A DNA stretch of 64,000 bases from JAWLCA01 sp041687395 (lineage in GTDB: Bacteria > Pseudomonadota > Alphaproteobacteria > Rhodobacterales > Rhodobacteraceae): positions 1 through 64,000 of the forward strand of contig JAWLCA010000008.1 in NCBI GenBank assembly GCA_041687395.1, written 5' to 3'. The translations under genes were made by a program, and so were the position numbers. This document shows, one piece after another, positions 33,692-42,209 of the stretch. Within the stretch, counting starts at the first letter, position 1, and each line of letters starts with the position of its first letter. A model generated the notes under the pieces. The model did not search any database, was not told the origin of the DNA, and saw only the letters and a list, made by a program, of their open reading frames with translations.

Positions 33692-35413
33692 ATGCCCAGA
33701 CTTCGTTCATATTTCCCGGTGCTCGACTGGGGCCGCACCTACTCGCGCGATAGCTTCGTCAATGACCTTGTGGCCGCGGTGATCGTCACGATCATGCTGA
33801 TCCCACAAAGCCTCGCCTATGCGCTTCTGGCCGGGCTGCCGCCCGAGGCGGGGCTCTATGCCTCGATCCTGCCGATCGTGCTTTACGCGATCTTCGGCAC
33901 CAGCCGCGCGCTGGCGGTGGGCCCGGTGGCGGTGGTGTCGCTGATGACCGCGACGGCGGTCGGCAGCGTGGCCGCTCAGGGCACGATGGGGTATGCGGTC
34001 GCCGCGCTGACGCTCGCGCTTCTGTCGGGCGTCATGCTGATCCTGATGGGCCTGTTCCGGCTGGGTTTTGTCGCCAACTTCCTGTCGCATCCGGTGGTGT
34101 CTGGCTTCATCACCGCCTCGGGCATCCTGATCGCCACCAGCCAGATCGGGAACATCCTCGGGGTCTCGGCGGGTGGGCACAACCTGCCCGACATGCTTAT
34201 GGGTCTGATTTCCGGCCTGCCCGAGGCAAATCCGATCACGTTCGTGATCGGCGCGGCCGCCATGGCGTTCCTGTTCTGGGTGCGCAAGGGGCTGAAGCCG
34301 CTTCTGGTGCGCATCGGCCTGCCGCTGCGCGCGGCCGACCTGATCGCCAAGGCCGGTCCGATCCTGGCCGTCGGGGTCTCGATCCTTGCGGTGCAGCAGT
34401 TCGATCTGGCTGCTCGCGGCGTCGCCATCGTGGGTGAGGTGCCGCAGAGCCTGCCGCCCTTCACCCTGCCGTCGCTGGCACCCGAACTGGTGTCGGCCCT
34501 GCTGCTGCCCGCGCTGCTGATCACCATCATCGGGTTTGTCGAATCCGTGTCGGTCGCGCAGACGCTGGCGGCCAAGAAGCGCCAGCACATCAACCCCGAT
34601 CAGGAACTGATCGGTCTGGGTGCTGCGAATGTTGGCGCGGCATTTACCGGCGGTTTCCCGGTCACGGGCGGCTTCGCGCGGTCGGTGGTGAATTTCGACG
34701 CGGGCGCGGCAACACCCGCGGCGGGCGCCTTTACCGCCGTCGGCATCGCAATCGCCGCTCTGTCGCTGACGCCGCTGCTGTTTTTCCTGCCCAAGGCGGT
34801 GCTGGCGGCGACGATCATCGTGGCGGTCCTTAGCCTGGTCGATCTGGGGATCGTCAAACGCGCCTGGGACTATTCGCGCGCCGACGCCTCGGCCGTGCTG
34901 GTGACGCTGGCAGCGACGCTTCTGATCGGGGTCGAGGCTGGGGTAAGCGCCGGCGTGATCCTGTCGATCGCGCTTCATCTTTATCGCACCAGCCGCCCAC
35001 ATGTGGCCGAGGTGGGCCTCGTCCCCGGCACCCAGCACTACCGCAACGTCCTGCGCCACGATGTCGAGACGGATCCCACGATCCTGACCCTGCGGGTGGA
35101 CGAGAGCCTGTACTTCGCCAACACCCGTTTTCTTGAAGATCTGATCCAGTCCCGAGTGGCGGCCGACAGCCCGGTTCGGCACGTCGTCCTGATGTGTTCG
35201 GCCGTCAACCACATCGATTTCAGTGCCCTGGAAAGCCTGGAAGCGATCAACGAACGGTTGAAGTCCATGGGCGTGGGCCTGCATCTGTCAGAGATAAAGG
35301 GCCCGGTCCAGGACCGGCTGGAGCGGTCGGATTTCCTGAAGCATCTGAACGGCAAGGTCTTCCTGTCGCAGTATCAGGCAATGCGAACCCTGTCGGCACC
35401 TGAAGCTGCCTGA
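33692..35413 (+). CDS. SulP-family anion permease with STAS domain
   Basis: 573-aa SLC26/SulP transporter. About 12-14 helices (DLVAAVIVTIMLIPQSLAYALLAGLPPEAGLYAS is the family signature region), then a cytoplasmic STAS domain from about residue 440 (VRHVVLMCSAVNHIDFSALESL). It moves sulfate or related oxyanions. Its place behind the persulfide dioxygenase suggests handling of sulfite/sulfate produced there. The ATG at 33692 is used; TTG at 33689 is possible. Confidence 0.9.
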   Translation: MPRLRSYFPVLDWGRTYSRDSFVNDLVAAVIVTIMLIPQSLAYALLAGLPPEAGLYASILPIVLYAIFGTSRALAVGPVAVVSLMTATAVGSVAAQGTMGYAVAALTLALLSGVMLILMGLFRLGFVANFLSHPVVSGFITASGILIATSQIGNILGVSAGGHNLPDMLMGLISGLPEANPITFVIGAAAMAFLFWVRKGLKPLLVRIGLPLRAADLIAKAGPILAVGVSILAVQQFDLAARGVAIVGEVPQSLPPFTLPSLAPELVSALLLPALLITIIGFVESVSVAQTLAAKKRQHINPDQELIGLGAANVGAAFTGGFPVTGGFARSVVNFDAGAATPAAGAFTAVGIAIAALSLTPLLFFLPKAVLAATIIVAVLSLVDLGIVKRAWDYSRADASAVLVTLAATLLIGVEAGVSAGVILSIALHLYRTSRPHVAEVGLVPGTQHYRNVLRHDVETDPTILTLRVDESLYFANTRFLEDLIQSRVAADSPVRHVVLMCSAVNHIDFSALESLEAINERLKSMGVGLHLSEIKGPVQDRLERSDFLKHLNGKVFLSQYQAMRTLSAPEAA

Positions 35414-35539
35414 GGCCCGGTGCAAACGCGAATGGCGGTTGCAAAGGCAGGTTCCCGCGTGCTTGCCTGTCGGCAGGAAGATCGACACCTCGCGCCACCT
35501 GCTGGCAAGCGCGCGTGGATCGGAGCCAGGGGAAACGGC

Positions 35540-36970
35540 ATGAGCCAACTGTCGGAACAACCCGAGGAGGCCGTAGCCGAGGACGGTGAGCCGCAGGCCG
35601 GTACTGCGCGCGTCGTGCGCATCTCGGGGCAGATACTCGAACTTCGGATCGACGGGCCTTCCCCTGCCGTGCAGGAGTTCTACGTCGGAATCGACGACCC
35701 CGACCTGCGGGTCGAGATTGCCACCTTGCCCGGCGGAGGGATTGCCCGCGGCCTTCTTCTGTCTGCGGGGCCGCCGGTGGCGCTGGGCGCCAGGCTGCGG
35801 TCGACCGGGGCGGGGATCGAAATGCCGGTCGGACCCGGCACGCTTGGCCGGATGTTGAACCTGTTCGGCGAGCCGATCGACGGGGGGACGCCTCTGGACG
35901 ATGCGCCGCGCCGCCCGATCCGGAATCCGCCGCCCCCGCTCAGTCAGCGCCGCACCCGGTCCGAGATCTTCGAGACAGGCATCAAGGCCATCGACCTGCT
36001 CTGCCCGATAGAGCGGGGCGGCAAGGCGGGGCTGTTCGGCGGCGCGGGCGTCGGCAAGACCGTTCTCATCGCCGAGATGATCTACAACATGTCGGGCGTG
36101 TATGAAGGCGTCAGCCTGTTCTGCGGCATCGGCGAACGCTCGCGCGAGGCCGAGGAGTTCTACCGCGACATGGACGAGGCTGGGGTTCTGGGCAACACCG
36201 TGATGGTCTTTGGCCAGATGAACGAGCGCCCTGCCGTGCGCTTCCGGATCGGTCACGCGGCGATGGCGATAGCGGAGCATTTCCGCGAAGAGATGAACAC
36301 CGACGTTCTGGTGCTGATCGACAACATCTACCGCTTCGTTCAGGCGGGGGCCGAGGTTTCGGGACTCTTGGGGCAGATCCCGTCGCGAGTCGGCTACCAG
36401 CCCTCGCTCGCCACCGAGATCGCGGAGCTGGAAGAACGGATCTGCTCCACGCCGTCGGGGGCGATGACATCGATACAAGCGGTCTATGTGCCGGCGGACG
36501 ATTTCACCGATCCGGCCGCGACCCACGTGTTCGGGCATCTGTCGGCATCCATCGTCCTGTCGCGCAAACGTGCCGCACAGGGGCTCTATCCCGCGCTCGA
36601 TCCGCTGGAATCGACGTCGAAGATGCTGACGCCGGGTGTGGCAACACCCCGGCACGAACGCGTCGCGCGCGCCGTTCGGGCGACGCTTGCGGAATACGAA
36701 GGCCTGAAGGACGTGATCGCCATGCTCGGTCTGGAGCAACTGTCGGTCGAGGATCGGCGGACCGTCGCGATCGCGCGGCGGGTGGAACGGTTCCTGACGC
36801 AGCCCTTTCACGCGACCGAGCAGTTCACCGGCGCGCCGGGCCGCCGGGTGAGCCTTGAGGAAACACTGGAGGGGTGCGACCAGATCCTGTCGGGCGCCTT
36901 CAACGAGCGGCCTGAGCGCGACCTGTACATGATCGGGGCCATCGATGAGGCCGGAGGTGCCGGGCGATGA
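35540..36970 (+). CDS. atpD: N-ATPase beta subunit (AtpD)
   Basis: 476-aa catalytic beta subunit of an F-type ATPase. Walker A GLFGGAGVGKTVLIAEMIYN, catalytic Glu in GIGERSREAEEF, Walker B DVLVLIDNIYRF. First gene of atpDCQRBEFAG, the order characteristic of N-ATPases, the second F-ATPase found in some marine and halotolerant bacteria. AGGGGAAA precedes the ATG at 35540. NIYRF where housekeeping beta has NIFRF is consistent with a diverged paralogue. Confidence 0.92.
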   Translation: MSQLSEQPEEAVAEDGEPQAGTARVVRISGQILELRIDGPSPAVQEFYVGIDDPDLRVEIATLPGGGIARGLLLSAGPPVALGARLRSTGAGIEMPVGPGTLGRMLNLFGEPIDGGTPLDDAPRRPIRNPPPPLSQRRTRSEIFETGIKAIDLLCPIERGGKAGLFGGAGVGKTVLIAEMIYNMSGVYEGVSLFCGIGERSREAEEFYRDMDEAGVLGNTVMVFGQMNERPAVRFRIGHAAMAIAEHFREEMNTDVLVLIDNIYRFVQAGAEVSGLLGQIPSRVGYQPSLATEIAELEERICSTPSGAMTSIQAVYVPADDFTDPAATHVFGHLSASIVLSRKRAAQGLYPALDPLESTSKMLTPGVATPRHERVARAVRATLAEYEGLKDVIAMLGLEQLSVEDRRTVAIARRVERFLTQPFHATEQFTGAPGRRVSLEETLEGCDQILSGAFNERPERDLYMIGAIDEAGGAGR

Positions 36971-37371
36971 GCGAGGCCCCCCTGCCCATGCACCTTGAAG
37001 TCTTCACGCCCACGGCGAAGCTGGTTTCGGCCGACGTGGCAAAGGTTCTGGGCGAGGGGATCGAGGGCGGCTTTGCCCTGCTGCCGCGTCATATCGACAT
37101 TGTTGCGGCGCTGGTGCCGGGGCTGCTCAGCTACGTCGATGCGTCCGGCGAGGAGCAGTTCCTCGGGGTGGATGAGGGGGTGCTGGTGAAATGCGGGGCC
37201 GAGGTCACGGTTTCTGTCCTTGGCGCCTTTCGCAGCACCGACCTGTCACAGTTGCGGGCAGAGGTGGAGCGACAGTTCCTGACTCTGGGCGAGCATGAGC
37301 GCAGCGCCCGCACCGCCCTCGCAAGGTTGGAGGCCGGGGCGATTCGACGCGTGATGGAAATCGAACGATGA
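36967..37371 (+). CDS. atpC: N-ATPase epsilon subunit (AtpC)
   Basis: 134 aa. N-terminal beta-sandwich (LEVFTPTAKLVSADVAKVLGEG; FALLPRHIDIVAALVPGLLS) and a C-terminal helical pair. It is part of the central stalk. It overlaps atpD and atpQ by 4 bp each. Position directly after beta at the operon start is diagnostic for the N-type operon. Confidence 0.88.
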   Translation: MSEAPLPMHLEVFTPTAKLVSADVAKVLGEGIEGGFALLPRHIDIVAALVPGLLSYVDASGEEQFLGVDEGVLVKCGAEVTVSVLGAFRSTDLSQLRAEVERQFLTLGEHERSARTALARLEAGAIRRVMEIER

Positions 37372-37691
37372 CCACCGGCGACGAACACGGACGCGAGACC
37401 GATCTGGAAAGTGCCGTTGGTCGCAAGGCCGAGCGACGCCAGCTGGCCCGGCGCGAGGGAAGGCATTCGGTCTGGTTCGGCTTTGGCATGTTCGGCCTCG
37501 TGGGTTGGGCAGTGGCCGTGCCGACCCTTGCGGGGGTGGCGCTGGGGATCTGGCTGGACGGCCGGTTTTCGGGTGGGCCGTCCTGGACGATCACCTGTCT
37601 GGTGGGCGGTGTACTGGTCGGATGCCTGAACGCCTGGTGGTGGGTGCAGCGCACCGGGCAGCGCGACCGCGACGACGGGAGGCGCAACTGA
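37368..37691 (+). CDS. atpQ: N-ATPase membrane subunit AtpQ (AtpI/AtpZ-like)
   Basis: 107 aa. A charged N-terminus followed by two membrane helices (GMFGLVGWAVAVPTLAGVALGIWL; TITCLVGGVLVGCLNAWWWV), the layout of AtpI/AtpZ assembly proteins. It occupies the Q position of N-ATPase operons. Probably helps c-ring assembly or ion supply. Overlaps atpR by 1 bp. Confidence 0.78.
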   Translation: MTTGDEHGRETDLESAVGRKAERRQLARREGRHSVWFGFGMFGLVGWAVAVPTLAGVALGIWLDGRFSGGPSWTITCLVGGVLVGCLNAWWWVQRTGQRDRDDGRRN

Positions 37692-37975
37692 TGGCACTGG
37701 CCGGCGATCTGTTCCTTGGGGCTGCGGGCGGAATGGCCCTTGCGGCGCTGCATCTTGCCTGGCTCTGGCGCGCGGCCCGCAGGCTGGCGTCGTCGGGGGG
37801 CGCGACGGGCGCGGTCCTGGGTGGCGCGGCGCTGCGACTGGCAGTGTTGATCGCGGGTTTCGCGGCCATTGCCCTGCTCGCGACAAATCCACCCGCGGCA
37901 CTGCTTGCGGCCCTGCTGGGCTTTGCGGTTCTCCGCAGCATCGCCTTGCGCCGCGCGCGAAAGCTGGAAGACTGA
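37691..37975 (+). CDS. atpR: N-ATPase membrane subunit AtpR
   Basis: 94 aa with three membrane helices (LFLGAAGGMALAALHLAWLW; GAALRLAVLIAGFAAIALLA; AALLAALLGFAVLRSIALRR). The Arg inside the second helix (ALRLAVL) is the hallmark of AtpR, proposed to act with the c ring. Found only in N-ATPase operons. Start ATG overlaps the atpQ stop. Confidence 0.78.
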   Translation: MALAGDLFLGAAGGMALAALHLAWLWRAARRLASSGGATGAVLGGAALRLAVLIAGFAAIALLATNPPAALLAALLGFAVLRSIALRRARKLED

Positions 37976-37979
37976 AGAT

Positions 37980-38735
37980 ATGGAGATCACCCCGGACACC
38001 CAGATCGTCTTTGTGCTGTCGGCCGGGCCGTTCGGCCCGATTCCGGTCTCCGCGACCATCGTGAACACCTGGATCGTGATGGCGATTCTTGTGATCGGCG
38101 GACGGCTGGCCACCTTGGGCATCGGCCCGGCGACGCCCGGGTCACGCTGGCGCATAGGGGTCGAGTATCTGGTCGAGATGATCCGCACGCAGATCCGCGA
38201 CATCGGCGGCGGCGATCCCGGCCGGTTTCTGCCGTTCGTCGGGACGCTGTTCCTGTTCGTGCTGGTCTCGAACATCCTCGGCATCGTGCCGGGCTTCATG
38301 TCGCCCACCGGCTCGCTGTCGACGACGGTCGCGCTGGCGCTTTGCGTTCTGGTTGCCGTGCCGATCTACGGCATCGCCGAGAACGGCGTTCGCGGCTACC
38401 TGCGCCATTACATCACGCCCACGCCCTTCATGGCGCCCTTCAACATCATCGGCGAGATCTCTCGCACCATCGCGCTGGCCGTCCGGCTTTACGGCAACGT
38501 CATGAGCGGGACAGTGGTCGTCGCGATCCTGCTGTCGGTAATGCCGTTCTTCTTCCCGGTTCTCATGCAGTTGCTGGGCCTGCTGACCGGCGTGATCCAA
38601 GCCTATATCATTGCCGTTCTGGCCATGGTCTATATCGCCTCGGCCAGCGGGCAGGAGCCCGGCGCCGCCGAGGACCGGATGCCCGCCGCCGCGCCCGACG
38701 GGTCCGACACCAATCCAAACCAGGGGAGCCGCTGA
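37980..38735 (+). CDS. atpB: N-ATPase a subunit (AtpB)
   Basis: 251-aa stator membrane subunit. The essential Arg is in SRTIALAVRLYGNVMSG. LFLFVLVSNILGIVPGF and the last helices (LTGVIQAYIIAVLAMVYIA) fit. It forms the ion half-channels against the c ring. The ATG at 37980 is the only good start because the longer frame overlaps atpR. C-terminus carries a 30-residue polar tail. Confidence 0.9.
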   Translation: MEITPDTQIVFVLSAGPFGPIPVSATIVNTWIVMAILVIGGRLATLGIGPATPGSRWRIGVEYLVEMIRTQIRDIGGGDPGRFLPFVGTLFLFVLVSNILGIVPGFMSPTGSLSTTVALALCVLVAVPIYGIAENGVRGYLRHYITPTPFMAPFNIIGEISRTIALAVRLYGNVMSGTVVVAILLSVMPFFFPVLMQLLGLLTGVIQAYIIAVLAMVYIASASGQEPGAAEDRMPAAAPDGSDTNPNQGSR

Positions 38736-39026
38736 ATGGATGCCATCACCATCATTGCCGCCGTCTCGATCTTCACGGCGGGTCTGACCATCGCCATTGG
38801 CTCCATCGGCCCCGCGCTGGGCGAGGCGCGGGCGGCCGCGCAGGCGTTGCAGGCCATCGCGCAGCAACCGGACGAAGCCAACACCATCACGCGCACGTTG
38901 TTCGTCAGCCTTGCGATGATCGAATCCACGGCGATCTACTGTTTCGTCGTGGCGATGATCCTGTTGTTCGCCAATCCGTTCTGGAACTGGGCGCTGACGG
39001 CCGCGGCGCCGGGGGCAGGGGGCTGA
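38736..39026 (+). CDS. atpE: N-ATPase c subunit (AtpE), two-carboxylate type
   Basis: 96-aa hairpin of two membrane helices around the polar loop AQQPDEANT. Helix 2 has Glu63-Ser64-Thr65 (MIESTAIY), as in Na+-binding rotors. Helix 1 has Glu30 (GPALGE) where Na+ rotors such as that of Ilyobacter have Gln. Two facing carboxylates are known from N-type c rings (Burkholderia pseudomallei), where the ring was reported to be proton-coupled. Coupling ion is therefore open. Confidence 0.9.
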   Translation: MDAITIIAAVSIFTAGLTIAIGSIGPALGEARAAAQALQAIAQQPDEANTITRTLFVSLAMIESTAIYCFVVAMILLFANPFWNWALTAAAPGAGG

Positions 39027-39029
39027 GCG

Positions 39030-39809
39030 GTGCAGATCGACTGGCTGACGGTCGCGGCCCAGATCGTCAACTTCCTGATCCTTGTCTGGCTGCTGCATCG
39101 GGTGCTTTACCGCCCGCTCAACCGCGCGATCGAGGCGCGCGGGCTGGAGGTGAACCGGCGGCTGGCCGAAGCCGAGGAGGCACGCCAGGCCGCCGCGGAC
39201 GCAGAGCGCAGGCATCAGGAGGCGATCCGCGACCTTGAGCAGCAGCGCGAAGCCGCGCTGCAGGCCGCGCGCGAGGAGGCGGATGCGCTGCGACACGAGA
39301 TGACCGAAAAGGCCCATGCCGAGATCGCTGCCCGCCGGGCTGCCTGGCAGGAACAGCTCGACGAGGAGAAGGCGGCCTTTCTGGACCGGCTGCGCCAGCG
39401 TGCGGGCGCGGCCTTCGTGGCCCTTGCGCGCCGGGTTCTGTCCGACATGGCCGATCGTGATCTGATCGACCAGATCGCCCGTGTCTTTGCCCGCCGGATC
39501 GCGGGACTGGACGAGGGCGAGCTTGCGCCGCTGCAAGAAGCCCTCGGCCGTGGGGAGACGCCCGAGGTCCTGTCGTCCTTTCCCCTCTCGTCCGAGGCGC
39601 AGGCGACGGTCACGGCCGCCTTGGCCGAGGCACTCGGGGACAAAGCGACCGAGCCTCGCTTTCGCCGTGTGGCAGAGATCGATAACGGGATCGTTCTTGC
39701 CATCGGATCGCGACACGTCGGCTGGACAATCGGCGAGCATCTGGATGCGTTCGAACAGGACGTGGCCGAGGTGCTGCGCAATGCCGAGGCGGCGGTGAGC
39801 CAGCGATGA
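39030..39809 (+). CDS. atpF: N-ATPase b subunit, long form (AtpF)
   Basis: 259 aa, starting at GTG. One N-terminal membrane helix (AAQIVNFLILVWLLHRVLY), a long coiled coil rich in Ala/Glu/Arg (about 35-140), and an extended C-terminal domain (about 150-259) that standard 160-aa b subunits lack. No atpH (delta) gene is in the operon, so this tail probably takes over the delta role at the top of F1. Overlaps atpA by 4 bp. Confidence 0.85.
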   Translation: MQIDWLTVAAQIVNFLILVWLLHRVLYRPLNRAIEARGLEVNRRLAEAEEARQAAADAERRHQEAIRDLEQQREAALQAAREEADALRHEMTEKAHAEIAARRAAWQEQLDEEKAAFLDRLRQRAGAAFVALARRVLSDMADRDLIDQIARVFARRIAGLDEGELAPLQEALGRGETPEVLSSFPLSSEAQATVTAALAEALGDKATEPRFRRVAEIDNGIVLAIGSRHVGWTIGEHLDAFEQDVAEVLRNAEAAVSQR

Positions 39810-41320
39810 CCCTGACCCGCATCGCCGACAGCCTGTTCGACACCCTCGACCGCGAGTCTGCGCGTGCCCCCCGTCTGTCGAGCCGCGAACGCGGCGTCGT
39901 CGTCCGTGTCTTGCGCGGGGTGGTCGAGGTGGAGGGGTTTTCGCAGGCCATGTCGGACGAAGTGATCGCCTTCGAGGGCGGCGGCATGGGGCTGGCCATG
40001 GAACTGGAGCCGGGGCGGGCCGGGGTCGTTCTGTTGTCCGACCCCACGGGTCTGCGGCCGGGGGATCTCGCCTGGCGCACACTCCGGGTTGCCTCTCTGC
40101 CCACGGGCGAGGGGTTGCTGGGGCGCGTGATGAACCCGCTTGGCCAGCCTCTGGATGACCTTGGCCCGATCGTCTCGGACCGCCAAGAGCCCGTCGAGCA
40201 GCCCGCCCCCGCAATCATGGAGCGCGCCCCCGTCTCGCGCCCGCTGCAGACCGGGATCAAGGCGGTGGATGCGCTGGTGCCCATCGGCCGGGGACAACGC
40301 GAGCTGATCGTGGGCGACCGCCAGACCGGCAAGACCGCCGTGGCGATCGACACCATCCTCAATCAGGCGGGAACCGGCGTCGTCTCGGTCTATTGCGCGA
40401 TCGGGCAGCGCGGTGACGCGGTGGCGCGGGTGATCGCGCGCCTGCGCGATGCGGGCGCGCTGGAGAACTGCGTGATCGTCGTCGCCGGTGCGGAGGAACC
40501 GCCGGGGCTGCAATACATCGCACCCTATGCCGCGATGACCGTTGCAGAGCGCTTCATGCGTGAGGGGCGGGACGCGGTCATCGTGTTTGACGATCTGACC
40601 CGTCACGCGCGGGCCTATCGCGAACTTTCGCTGCTCTTGCGGCGTCCGCCGGGGCGCGAGGCCTATCCGGGCGACATCTTCTACATCCACGCGCGCCTGC
40701 TGGAGCGTGCGACGCAACTGCGCAAAAGCGCGGGGGGCGGGTCTCTGACTGCGCTGCCGGTGGTCGAAACCCAGGCGCAGAACCTGTCGGCCTATATCCC
40801 CACCAATCTGATCTCGATCACCGACGGGCAGATCTACCTTTCGCCCAATCTGTTCCGGCGCGGGCAGTTGCCGGCGGTGGATGTGGGTCGGTCGGTGTCG
40901 CGCGTCGGCGGCAAGGCGCAACTGCCGGCATTTCGCGCTCTGGGCGGCCCGCTGAAGCTGGCCTATGCGCAGTTCGAAGAGCTGGAGTCCTTTGCCCGCT
41001 TCGGCGCCAAGCTGGATCCGGACACCCGCGCGCAGCTTGACCGCGGCCGGCTTGTACGGGACTCTCTGAAGCAGGACGAAGGCGCGCCGATGCCTGTCGC
41101 ACGCCAGATCATGCAGTTGCTGGCGGTGACGGAGGGTCTGTTCGACAGCGTGCCTGCCGAGGAACTGGACGACGCCATGGCGGCAGTCGCTGCCGCGGTG
41201 GACGACCTGCCGGCCGCGGAAGAAATCGCCGCCGGCGCCAAGCTGGAGGGCGATCTCCGCGACGCCCTGCTGGCCGCGTCCCGCGAGGCGCTCAGAGGCT
41301 TGGGCGATGTCGACTCTTGA
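39806..41320 (+). CDS. atpA: N-ATPase alpha subunit (AtpA)
   Basis: 504 aa, full length. Walker A IVGDRQTGKTAVAID, ALPVVETQAQNLSAYIPTNLIS, and VGRSVSRVGGKAQ with the arginine-finger region. It is a non-catalytic nucleotide-binding subunit of F1. Followed by atpG with a 14-bp overlap. Confidence 0.92.
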   Translation: MTLTRIADSLFDTLDRESARAPRLSSRERGVVVRVLRGVVEVEGFSQAMSDEVIAFEGGGMGLAMELEPGRAGVVLLSDPTGLRPGDLAWRTLRVASLPTGEGLLGRVMNPLGQPLDDLGPIVSDRQEPVEQPAPAIMERAPVSRPLQTGIKAVDALVPIGRGQRELIVGDRQTGKTAVAIDTILNQAGTGVVSVYCAIGQRGDAVARVIARLRDAGALENCVIVVAGAEEPPGLQYIAPYAAMTVAERFMREGRDAVIVFDDLTRHARAYRELSLLLRRPPGREAYPGDIFYIHARLLERATQLRKSAGGGSLTALPVVETQAQNLSAYIPTNLISITDGQIYLSPNLFRRGQLPAVDVGRSVSRVGGKAQLPAFRALGGPLKLAYAQFEELESFARFGAKLDPDTRAQLDRGRLVRDSLKQDEGAPMPVARQIMQLLAVTEGLFDSVPAEELDDAMAAVAAAVDDLPAAEEIAAGAKLEGDLRDALLAASREALRGLGDVDS

Positions 41321-42206
41321 GGAACTGACCCGCCACATCGAGTCGGCAGAGGATCTTCAGTCTGTCGTCGGCACGATGAAGGCGCTTTCGGTGGCCGGCA
41401 TCCGTACCCACGAAGCTGCCGAGCGGGCGATGGGCCGTTACCTCTCCACCGTCGAACGGGGGCTTCAGGTGGTGCTGAAGGCCCTGCCCGAGATCGGCCA
41501 GGAGCGGAACCCGGGCGAGCATCCCTGCACTGGCGTCGTGATCGTCGGCTCGGAAATCGGGCTCTGTGGCGCGTTCAACGAACGACTGGTGACCCATGCG
41601 CTTGACGGTCTCGCGGACCTGCAGGCCCCACCCGAGCGTCGGCTGGTGCTGGTGATCGGTGCGCGTGCCGCAGCCAGTTGGACGTCCGAGGCCGAAGCGC
41701 CCGCCGCGATCGAGGACGCCCCAGCTACGGTCGAGGCCTTGGCCGACACCGTGGCCAGTGTCATCACCCGTCTGGATCATTGGCGCGAAGACCGAGGGGC
41801 CTCGCGCCTCGTGCTGTTTCATCACAGGCCGGGCGACGGAGCGGGGGCCGTGCCCGAACGCATTGATCTGTGGCCCATCGCGCCCGACTGGCTGGCGATG
41901 CTCCGCGCGCGCACGTGGCCCTCGCGCCGTCTGCCGATCTGCGGTGGCCCAGCGGATCTTTTGTTTCGCAAGCTGATACGGCAATTGCTGTTCGCGCGGG
42001 TCTACACGGCAGTCATCCAGTCGCGCACCGCGGAACATGCCGAACGCCTGTCGGCCATGCAGGCCGCCGACCGCAGCATCGGCGAGAAGCTGGACGATCT
42101 GCGCATCCGCCACCGGCAGCGCCGCCAGGACGTGATCACGGCAGAGCTTCTGGATCTCATCTCTGGGTTCGAGGCCGCGACCGGCGGTGAACGGGCGCGT
42201 CATTGA
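41307..42206 (+). CDS. atpG: N-ATPase gamma subunit (AtpG)
   Basis: 299-aa central-stalk subunit, N- and C-terminal helices of the coiled coil present (HIESAEDLQSVVGTMKALSVAGI; LDDLRIRHRQRRQDVITAELLDLISG). Weakly conserved in the middle, as expected for N-type gamma. Last gene of the operon; its stop is 3 bp from the stop of the convergent MFS gene, leaving no room for a separate terminator. Confidence 0.85.
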   Translation: MSTLEELTRHIESAEDLQSVVGTMKALSVAGIRTHEAAERAMGRYLSTVERGLQVVLKALPEIGQERNPGEHPCTGVVIVGSEIGLCGAFNERLVTHALDGLADLQAPPERRLVLVIGARAAASWTSEAEAPAAIEDAPATVEALADTVASVITRLDHWREDRGASRLVLFHHRPGDGAGAVPERIDLWPIAPDWLAMLRARTWPSRRLPICGGPADLLFRKLIRQLLFARVYTAVIQSRTAEHAERLSAMQAADRSIGEKLDDLRIRHRQRRQDVITAELLDLISGFEAATGGERARH

Positions 42207-42209
42207 GCG

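Noticed and set aside
33707..35284. 525-aa minus-strand open frame
   Set aside because: Antisense to the SulP permease; composition is His/Gln/Asp-rich with no domain.
38142..40214. 690-aa minus-strand open frame
   Set aside because: Antisense to the atpB-atpE-atpF-atpA genes, low-complexity Arg/Asp/Gly composition; typical high-GC shadow.
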